Virus record (IMG/VR): IMGVR_UViG_3300034071_003115 | Span: 1 to 64,000 of that record | Length of the DNA: 64,000 nt | Source: a virus | Reading direction: 5' to 3' (one strand) | In this document: piece after piece, positions 59,180-64,000 of the stretch | Position numbering within the stretch: the first letter of the stretch is position 1 | Layout of the letters: the number at the start of each line of letters is the position of its first letter | Program-made: the position numbers and the translations under genes | The notes under the pieces: model-generated | Database searches by the model: none | Seen by the model: the letters and a program-made list of their open reading frames with translations, nothing else | Told to the model about the DNA's origin: nothing

Positions 59180-59407
59180 TTACTTCTTCTTGGTGGCGCG
59201 CTTTGCGCCAGACTCACGAATCGCACGCTCCAATCGCTCGGTGCGCTTATCAGCGTGATGGCTGCTGATGACGAAGAACGCCCAGATCGTTGCTGGCAGC
59301 CAGCCGATCAGCGTGAGTTGGAGAACAAGCGCGATGATTGCCTGAACCCATTTGCCAGCAGCCAGAAACCCAAACGCTGGAAAGAGCAACGCCAATAGGT
59401 ACTTCAT
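59180..59407 (-). CDS. Pmp3/YqaE-like two-span membrane protein (75 residues)
   Basis: ATG 59407 after GGAGG. LLALLFPAFGFLAAGKWVQA and a second span LIGWLPATIWAFFVI match the Pmp3/UPF0057 small membrane family, involved in membrane potential in cells. The Arg/Lys-rich C-terminus is longer than usual. Confidence 0.6.
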   Translation of the reverse strand: MKYLLALLFPAFGFLAAGKWVQAIIALVLQLTLIGWLPATIWAFFVISSHHADKRTERLERAIRESGAKRATKKK

Positions 59408-59512
59408 TTTCTACCTCCTTACTTTCTATCGGGAATCCCCGACCACTTGATTTTCTCACGGGTCATAGCGACCTGTCAAATGGTCTACCCCAGACACCGG
59501 CGGGTGTCTGGG
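59408..59512 (-). promoter_or_regulatory. Cassette control region U15
   Basis: Palindrome arm CCCAGACACC with GGCG centre (59489-59512); -35 TTGACA (59474-59479); 18 nt; -10 GAAAAT (59450-59455); leader hairpin CGGG-GATT-CCCG. The left flank is GGTC rather than GTTC. Confidence 0.8.
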
Positions 59513-59526
59513 CGCGAACAATAATA

Positions 59527-59558
59527 AATAAGCCCCGCCATTTCTGGCGAGGCTTATT
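59527..59558 (-). terminator. Terminator
   Basis: AATAAGCC...GGCTTATT with inner CGCC/GGCG, then TATTATTG on the minus strand. Confidence 0.8.
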
Positions 59559-59601
59559 CACACTCGGGCTAACGCTGTGATTTCATCAGCCCTGTATCTA
59601 A

Positions 59602-60414
59602 TCAGCCCCCGACAACGCCGCCGAAGTGTTTATCACAGAACTTCTCAAACTCGTTCATTGGTACGGCATCATAATCACGCTCGCCGTACTCAATCTCGTC
59701 GTCCTCGCCCTTGTGCCACGCTTCGTCTGGCAAATCATCTGCGTTGTAATCACTTACGCTTACAACCTCTCCGTTCTCGTACACAATCTCACCTGCGAAA
59801 CCCATACCGCCTTCGCAGTATCGGTGAGCGATTGCGAGCGTTGGAAACTGCTTGGCGAGCGCGGCAATCACAGGCTCCGCAGGAGCCCAAGCCGTATCAA
59901 AGTTGTACGAAACGATTCCGTCAATCTTGCTATCGTCATCGCCGCGGTCGCTCCATACTTCACCGCAGTTCCACTTGGAGCCCCAGTTAGAAACATTCCA
60001 GTTGTACCACCAGTCTGGGTGCGATGAGTTCTGCTTGACCTTGTGAATCGGACAGATTGGCGTACCGCCAAACATCAGGGCGGTATCATCTTGGATTGTG
60101 CCGTTGCTTGATTCTTCCTTCACAACTGGAATACCATCAACGCACCACTCGCCCTGCTTTCGCATTACATCTTTGCCGTCGTTATCGGTGTACGAAACGA
60201 TTTCTGGTAGGTCATCTCGCTCAACCCACACCTGCTTACAGCCGCATTGGAAATCGTTCTGACCCTCGTTGATTGCGTAGAACTTGCTATCGGGTGGCGG
60301 CACAATCTTCGCAAAGTCGAAGTCGCCCTCGCTGCCCTTCACAAACTCAACCAACCTTGCGACCTCTGCTTCGTCGCCGCTAATGTCTACTTGGTTCACA
60401 CACCAGTTAGGCAT
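59602..60414 (-). CDS. DUF1281-type (YubB-like) protein (270 residues)
   Basis: MPNWCVNQVDISGDEAEV at the start, WWYNWNVSNWGSKWN near residue 135 and an acidic end are the hallmarks of the DUF1281/YubB ferredoxin-like family of plasmids and phages. Function unknown. ATG follows AAGGAGG. Confidence 0.8.
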   Translation of the reverse strand: MPNWCVNQVDISGDEAEVARLVEFVKGSEGDFDFAKIVPPPDSKFYAINEGQNDFQCGCKQVWVERDDLPEIVSYTDNDGKDVMRKQGEWCVDGIPVVKEESSNGTIQDDTALMFGGTPICPIHKVKQNSSHPDWWYNWNVSNWGSKWNCGEVWSDRGDDDSKIDGIVSYNFDTAWAPAEPVIAALAKQFPTLAIAHRYCEGGMGFAGEIVYENGEVVSVSDYNADDLPDEAWHKGEDDEIEYGERDYDAVPMNEFEKFCDKHFGGVVGG

Positions 60415-60534
60415 CTTTCTTTCCTCCTTGTATCACAGACAGGGAAGCCCCTGCCCCTAGATTGTAAGGCAACTTCTAGCCATCGGTCAAGTTGCCAGCC
60501 AGAGTTCTATCTCAACTGGCGGCGGCCAGTTGAG
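60415..60534 (-). promoter_or_regulatory. Cassette control region U16
   Basis: Palindrome arm CTCAACTGGC with GGCG centre (60511-60534); GAAC; then 13 nt more to -35 TTGACC (60485-60490); 18 nt; -10 TACAAT (60461-60466); leader hairpin CAGGG-GCTT-CCCTG. Confidence 0.8.
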
Positions 60535-60556
60535 GGCGAACTAAAATTTTGCGTTT

Positions 60557-60889
60557 TTAGCGATCGAAGGACATTGCGCTAACTCCATCAGGGGTCATAA
60601 CAACATGTCCACCCTCTACGAAGATTCGACCACCGTCGTTCGCTTCATCATCAGATGAAATAACAAGGGAATAACGCTTGCCGCCCTGCTCTACGAATAA
60701 CACTGGCATGTAAGGGTCAGCACCGCCATCGCCTAACACCGTGCCCCCAATAATCGTTGCGCCAATAAGCGGCTCAACCATTTCTGTCCGAAGGTAGTGC
60801 CGCTCAATCTGGTCGCGGCTCAAGCCGAGTCGCTCCTTGACCAACTGGTCTCTGCTGCTCAATAACTGAGCAATCGTTTCCACTGCCAT
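60557..60889 (-). CDS. Cassette protein, unknown (110 residues)
   Basis: Start 60889 after AAGGAGGA; the longer frame is leader sequence. Coiled-coil N-terminus (LLSSRDQLVKERLGLSRDQIERH), then a beta domain (YMPVLFVEQGGKRYSLVI). First cassette of the minus array. Confidence 0.6.
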   Translation of the reverse strand: MAVETIAQLLSSRDQLVKERLGLSRDQIERHYLRTEMVEPLIGATIIGGTVLGDGGADPYMPVLFVEQGGKRYSLVISSDDEANDGGRIFVEGGHVVMTPDGVSAMSFDR

Positions 60890-60960
60890 AACTTCCTCCT
60901 TATGCCTACGGCTAACTGCCGTAGGGGGATTGTAAGCGATCGCTATAACTTGTGTCAAGC
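60890..60960 (-). promoter_or_regulatory. Control region U17, first minus promoter
   Basis: -35 TTGACA (60953-60958), 18 nt, -10 TACAAT (60929-60934), leader hairpin CTACGGC/GCCGTAG. No 24-bp palindrome; only a small GCTTC-CGCA-GAAGC hairpin lies upstream. Confidence 0.8.
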
Positions 60961-61072
60961 CCTCGGGTTCGACCCTCGCTTCTGCGGAAGCTCGGCTACC
61001 CCAAAAAAAACATCTTGTCAAGTCCTCCCCCAAAACGACCCCCGAATAATAACTGAACTTCGGTAGGCCAAC

Positions 61073-61138
61073 TTGACCGCCCTATAACTTCTGTGCCATA
61101 CTCCGCTCACGCCGCACAAATGACGGCGCGCAATAACA
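61073..61138 (+). promoter_or_regulatory. Divergent promoter for the 61-63 kb operon
   Basis: TTGACC (61073-61078), 18 nt, CATACT (61097-61102), a CGCCG/CGGCG leader hairpin, then AAGGAGG. Same spacing as the minus array promoters. Confidence 0.7.
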
Positions 61139-61150
61139 AGGAGGTACGCA

Positions 61151-61222
61151 ATGGCACGAAGGCGCATGGGACGAAGGTCAAAGCGAGCGGGTTGGTTCCT
61201 GCTTTGGTTTATCGGGCTGTAA
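61151..61222 (+). CDS. 23-residue Arg-rich membrane peptide
   Basis: Preceded by a perfect AAGGAGG at 10 nt. RRRMGRRSKRAG then WFLLWFIGL: six or more Arg followed by a short hydrophobic end. Its stop overlaps the next ribosome site. Could be a leader peptide or toxin-like membrane peptide. Confidence 0.55.
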   Translation: MARRRMGRRSKRAGWFLLWFIGL

Positions 61223-61234
61223 GGAGGTATGACC

Positions 61235-61477
61235 ATGAAGCGATACCGCGTATTCATCCAGAAGGTCGATGACTTCTTGGCAGAGTTGTCTTATGAGGAC
61301 GGCGACTTGCTCGGCTTGGAAGGTGAGCAGTTGCTTACCGCGATTGCGGCAGATGCCGCGGATCAAGGCCTTGGCGAGTGGACGTTCTTGGAAGGTAACT
61401 CGATTGCCACGTCGATCGTCGAGGTCAATGAAGACGGCACCGAAGGCGAGCCGTTCCTGATCAACGAGGAGTTGTAG
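61235..61477 (+). CDS. Unknown 80-residue protein
   Basis: ATG 61235, with AAGGAGG 7 nt upstream, is better placed than ATG 61229. Beta-alpha-beta with NSIATSIVEVNEDGTEG near the end. Similar in shape to the product at 61871. Confidence 0.6.
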   Translation: MKRYRVFIQKVDDFLAELSYEDGDLLGLEGEQLLTAIAADAADQGLGEWTFLEGNSIATSIVEVNEDGTEGEPFLINEEL

Positions 61478-61478
61478 C

Positions 61479-61874
61479 ATGTGGGAGTTGATTCATGACG
61501 AAAGCATCACCGCAAATGAGAACCTGTCGATCTGGTACCGCGAAACGGAAAACCTCGATAAGTTCATCCTGTTTGAGATGAACAAGCAGGGGCTCACCGT
61601 GGCGTACTACCACAATGCGTTTGACGCGCTTGATGGTCGATTCGCCGCGGCAGAGATCTGCTATGGGTGGGATGTTCTCCAAGTCGAGAACCGCGAGAAG
61701 GACGCGTTCCTTACGCGGGTCAGCATGGACGACAACATCAAGTCCACGATCTCATGTGATCATGACTTCTCCTGCGAGGAGATCTTCCACGCAGCGCAGG
61801 TGGTCTTGGGTAATGAGGAGTGCGAGGGCTGTGAGTCCTGCGCTCGCTACGGCACGGAAGGAGTTGGAGCATGA
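61479..61874 (+). CDS. Unknown 131-residue protein with Cys end
   Basis: LSIWYRETENLDKFILFEMN and AAEICYGWDVLQVENREKD are strands of a beta sheet; the C-terminus carries CEGCESC. One nt after the previous stop and ATGA-coupled to the next gene. Confidence 0.6.
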   Translation: MWELIHDESITANENLSIWYRETENLDKFILFEMNKQGLTVAYYHNAFDALDGRFAAAEICYGWDVLQVENREKDAFLTRVSMDDNIKSTISCDHDFSCEEIFHAAQVVLGNEECEGCESCARYGTEGVGA

Positions 61875-62062
61875 AGTACACCGTGAAGGTACTCTTCCCT
61901 CACTATCTCGATGTCGGGGTAGAGGAGGAGAACATCGAGAAGGCGCGAGAGGCGGCGATCAAAGCAGCCTCCTACACGCCGATCGACGAGTGGCGCGGCG
62001 ATCTTCTCGAGGTGTATGAAACTGAGTGGATTGACGAAGACGGCATCCACACCATCATTTAG
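61871..62062 (+). CDS. Unknown 63-residue protein
   Basis: KYTVKVLFPHYLDVGVEEENIEK, then a helix and a final strand: a small alpha/beta fold. Common shape among phage early proteins. Confidence 0.6.
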   Translation: MKYTVKVLFPHYLDVGVEEENIEKAREAAIKAASYTPIDEWRGDLLEVYETEWIDEDGIHTII

Positions 62063-62071
62063 GAGGTAAGT

Positions 62072-62368
62072 ATGTTGGTTCATAAATCATGTGATCTTGG
62101 ACACGTCGATGGAGATCGAAAGGGGATCTACTTCCTCGGCAACATCTCCGTATCGTTTGAGCCGTTCGGCACCCCATCTGGGTTGGGCGGCGTGCAGGTG
62201 GGCATCGCCAATGATTACTCAATGGGAGAGGGCGGCGGCTACATCTCATCGATCGAGTGCTACGACTGTGGTAAGTCGATCAGCGAGTTTGTCGGCGATA
62301 TTGAAACCCATAAGTTAGAGCGGTTTTTGGATGACCGCGCAGAAGACTACGACTTGGTTGAAGTATGA
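62072..62368 (+). CDS. Unknown 98-residue protein with GHV...CYDCG
   Basis: AGGAGG upstream. HKSCDLGHVDGD at the start and IECYDCGKSISEF near residue 65, a pattern shared with the next product (HKGHHIEVG, LECLDCSEVI), so the two are diverged duplicates. Confidence 0.6.
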   Translation: MLVHKSCDLGHVDGDRKGIYFLGNISVSFEPFGTPSGLGGVQVGIANDYSMGEGGGYISSIECYDCGKSISEFVGDIETHKLERFLDDRAEDYDLVEV

Positions 62369-62583
62369 GCGAACACAAGGGTCATCACATTGAGGTCGGG
62401 GTGTACGGCCCCGACCTCGAGAAGAACGATCAGTTACTATTCGACCACAGCGGCATACACAACCTTGCGTTGGAATGCCTTGACTGTAGCGAAGTAATCG
62501 TGGACTATGACATCACGCCACTGATGACTGTGGCAGAGGCACGGAACCTGATTTCCGAAGCAATCAAGGAGATCCTCGTATGA
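62365..62583 (+). CDS. Unknown 72-residue protein, paralogue of the one at 62072
   Basis: ATGA-coupled. GHHIEVGVYGPDLE then CLDCSEVIVDYDI; a helical end. Zinc binding is possible through two Cys and His. Confidence 0.6.
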   Translation: MSEHKGHHIEVGVYGPDLEKNDQLLFDHSGIHNLALECLDCSEVIVDYDITPLMTVAEARNLISEAIKEILV

Positions 62584-62738
62584 TGCAGGAAATAATCTCG
62601 TTGGCCACTGGACTAGGTGTTGGAGCAGTATTTGGATTTGTTGGAGCCGCAGTACCAGCACCACCCAACGTTGCCGGGATTCTAGGCATTGTGGGAATAA
62701 CCCTTGGCTACGTCGCGATGACGGCGATCCGAAGATGA
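62580..62738 (+). CDS. XapX-domain membrane protein (52 residues)
   Basis: GLGVGAVFGFVGAAVPAPP then GILGIVGITLGYVA fits the XapX (DUF1427) pattern of a two-helix hairpin around a PAPP turn. ATGATG start, coupled at both ends. Function unknown. Confidence 0.65.
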   Translation: MMQEIISLATGLGVGAVFGFVGAAVPAPPNVAGILGIVGITLGYVAMTAIRR

Positions 62739-63133
62739 ATCAATCAACAAAAGAGTTCCGCCAAATCGTTGAGTCGTGGGCCGATGCTCGGAACATGACC
62801 AAGAAAGAGTTATACCGCTTCATGTCGACCCACTACGGTCGATCTGGATATTGGATGGACGTTCGCGACCGAGGCGTGATCACTCCGACAGAAGAAGATC
62901 TCGAATGGCTGCGAGAGAAGATCGACGCAGACCAGGGGAAGGATCGCATCCAAGATATTGAACAGTATCAATGCTATGACTGCGAGGACAGATACCCAGG
63001 CCTGCCGTTTTATACCATGATCCCGTCGACCGTGCAGGAATATGGAGCATTCTTGTGCCAGTTCTGTTTCAAGGGACTGGAGAAGAAGGGATTCGTTCCC
63101 GACCAGGCTGACGACCCTCGCCAGATTTTCTAG
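62735..63133 (+). CDS. Unknown 132-residue protein with HTH-like start and zinc site
   Basis: N-terminal helices (RQIVESWADARNMTKKELYRFM) resemble an HTH; a later CYDCEDRYPG and CQFC give a zinc ribbon. Last gene of the operon. Could be a regulator of the repeat region that follows. Confidence 0.55.
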   Translation: MNQSTKEFRQIVESWADARNMTKKELYRFMSTHYGRSGYWMDVRDRGVITPTEEDLEWLREKIDADQGKDRIQDIEQYQCYDCEDRYPGLPFYTMIPSTVQEYGAFLCQFCFKGLEKKGFVPDQADDPRQIF

Positions 63134-63329
63134 CCAGGGGGCGGCGGCGGAACTTCGCATAATAGGCCCCTGAATAACTCAAGGGGTATCTAACTACCAC
63201 CCCCGACATAAACGCGTCTCTCCGTGGCGCAAATCGGCACCTACGTCGACGTCTGAGCGTGCCCTGCGGACCCCCTCCTAATAGCAAGCGAAATAACTCC
63301 CGCTATATGCGATGTGAATAACTGGTGTG

Positions 63330-63405
63330 TGGTAGGGACGCCTGGACTCGAACCAGGAACCGCTGAGATATAAGCTCAGTGCTCTAACCGTTGAGCTACG
63401 TCCCC
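63330..63405 (-). tRNA. tRNA-Ile (anticodon UAU) with encoded CCA
   Basis: Minus-strand cloverleaf: acceptor GGGGACG/CGTCCCT (last pair G-U), D stem GCTC/GAGC, anticodon stem CTGAG/CTCAG with loop CTTATAT, T arm CCTGG-TTCGAGT-CCAGG, then A and CCA. The anticodon TAT reads AUA. 73 nt without CCA. Confidence 0.93.
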
Positions 63406-63480
63406 GTATATGCATCGTGAATAACTTCTATGCATTATAGGCTGCCGAATAACTGAACCCCTAATAGGAGGCGAAATAAC

Positions 63481-63669
63481 TCAGTCTTCTGGCTCCCGGT
63501 AAAAGCCGTATGGGTCCCGTGCCGCAGTGATGTCCTTAATGCATCGCATGCACACGACGAATAACGTTTTTGATTCATCTTCTTGCTCGTAGACCAGGGC
63601 AACCTCGTTGCAGAAGTTGCAAATCCCTAGTGGTCTGGGAGTAGGCTCGCTGCCTTGTGCTGTTTTTAT
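63481..63669 (-). CDS. Zinc-ribbon protein with no standard start codon (62 residues)
   Basis: The frame runs from a TAG at 63679-63681 to TGA 63481-63483 without ATG, GTG or TTG before ICNFCNEVALVYE. The AGGGAG at 63674-63679 sits 4-5 nt before ATA (63669), with ATT just upstream. The product has CNFC and CMRC, a clear ribbon, and ends FYREPED. Either a rare ATA/ATT start, a sequencing error, or a remnant. Confidence 0.5.
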   Translation of the reverse strand: MKTAQGSEPTPRPLGICNFCNEVALVYEQEDESKTLFVVCMRCIKDITAARDPYGFYREPED

Positions 63670-63836
63670 AATAACTCCCTATTAGGCGCTGTAATAACTC
63701 ACGTTTGCGAGGGAAAACGCAACGAATGCGCTAGGGGCGTTGAGGGAGGGATTCGGGCGGGGGGTGTCGCAGTGTTTTCGACCCGCCACGCCCTCTACCA
63801 AAACTATCATCTCTTTTATATTCATCAACCCCATCA

Positions 63837-63878
63837 TTATGCACATTCACGCTCAGATATCCACAACGCTGTGCATAA
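63837..63878. promoter_or_regulatory. DnaA-box cluster, possible replication origin
   Basis: TTATGCACA (63837-63845), ATATCCACA (63857-63865) and TGTGCATAA (63870-63878, inverse) each match the TTATNCACA box (one mismatch in the second). An A/T-rich stretch (about 63801-63825) lies beside them. Confidence 0.5.
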
Positions 63879-63889
63879 ACAGCAATCGC

Positions 63890-64000
63890 TTACCCCTGAG
63901 AAATAATCCCCTCATGCACCGTTTCTCCATCGGCTTTCATACCGTATGCGAGGGATTGGCGCATCTCCCAGTGGTTGCTCTGCCCACACATCAACTGCAC
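63890..64000 (-). CDS. C-terminal end of an unknown protein (partial)
   Basis: The minus frame is open to the right edge; 36 residues are visible, including HWEMRQSLAYGMKADGE, ending at TAA 63890-63892. Too short to identify, and possible starts (GTG 64000, ATG 63991) cannot be judged. Confidence 0.35.
   Translation of the reverse strand: MQLMCGQSNHWEMRQSLAYGMKADGETVHEGIISQG

Larger units (their letters stand above)
63160..63700. repeat. Family of about eight AATAACT repeats
   Basis: The core GAATAACT or AAATAACT lies 5-8 nt after TAGG or TATGC, e.g. at about 63171, 63290, 63316, 63419, 63448, 63473, 63669 and 63693. Several match over 17-20 nt (TAGGC-N5-GAATAACT). They flank the tRNA and the Cys gene. 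On the minus strand they read AGTTATT-N6-TATTA. The rest of 63134-63480 holds only the tRNA. Confidence 0.75.

Noticed and set aside
50545-60534. Palindromes as a CRISPR array
   Set aside because: Arms differ in every copy and the intervals are whole genes of varied length; CRISPR needs identical repeats with short spacers.
50545-60534. Palindromes as integron attC sites
   Set aside because: Structure-conserved, sequence-variable sites invite the comparison, but the ends are GTTC...GAAC rather than RYYYAAC...GTTRRRY, they are too short, and no tyrosine recombinase is seen. Kept only as an analogy.
63069-63287. 72-codon minus ORF ending inside the gene at 62735
   Set aside because: Arg-rich and overlapping both a coding gene and repeat copies; no conserved motif.

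Overview
The window looks like most of the genome of a long-tailed (siphovirus-type) dsDNA phage. The evidence is an HK97-fold capsid protein, a prohead protease, a portal, head-tail connectors, a tail tube, two tail-assembly chaperones joined by a programmed frameshift, a 2,794-residue tape measure and an S74-terminated tail protein, all with tight ATGA/TAATG overlaps. The host is probably an actinobacterium or relative. That is inferred from several -10 boxes lying only 6-7 nt before start codons (leaderless style) and from many Cys-rich mini-proteins of the kind seen in actinophages. It is not proven. No integrase was found. No large terminase was recognised, so it may lie outside the window.

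Layout. 1-5.9 kb: end of a structural protein, then an AT-richer auxiliary block (thioredoxin-like, two paralogous unknowns, MidA-like methyltransferase, 2OG-Fe(II) oxygenase, GlcNAc-type glycosyltransferase). 5.9-8.6 kb: small membrane proteins, a PEPT-repeat secreted protein, an HNH endonuclease. 8.6-25 kb (+): tail completion, tail tube, chaperones, tape measure, large tail protein, C39-like endolysin candidate, holin-like protein. 25-26.6 kb (+): HTH protein and metallophosphoesterase. 26.6-31.1 kb (-): head connectors, capsid, protease-scaffold. 31.3-34.9 kb (+): portal, HNH. 34.8-43.9 kb (+): repressor-like HTH, annealing protein, Cas4-like nuclease, DnaD-like and DnaC-like loaders, RusA, SSB, MazG, a second glycosyltransferase and many tiny genes.

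44-50.4 kb (+) and 50.6-60.9 kb (-) are the striking part: two arrays of small-gene cassettes facing each other tail to tail. In the minus array nearly every unit has its own sigma-70-type promoter (almost always an 18-nt spacer), a leader hairpin and an AGGAGG ribosome site. Directly upstream of the -35 sits a GTTC...GAAC element whose 10-bp stem differs every time but stays perfectly self-complementary around a CGCG/CGCC/GGCG loop. The plus array has its own repeated intergenic module: a GTTAGATNTCTAAC dyad, TATAARTA, AAGTTC, a stem closed by TCC(G), then GATGATGG. It also has intercistronic hairpins with a constant AATGCGA or CGCGG loop. Constant loops on variable stems are the main undescribed signal here.

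61-64 kb: a second short plus operon, a tRNA-Ile(UAU) with encoded CCA, about eight copies of an AATAACT repeat, a zinc-ribbon gene with no standard start codon, and a cluster of DnaA-box-like sequences that may be an origin. Everything is read by eye; no searches or folding programs were run.
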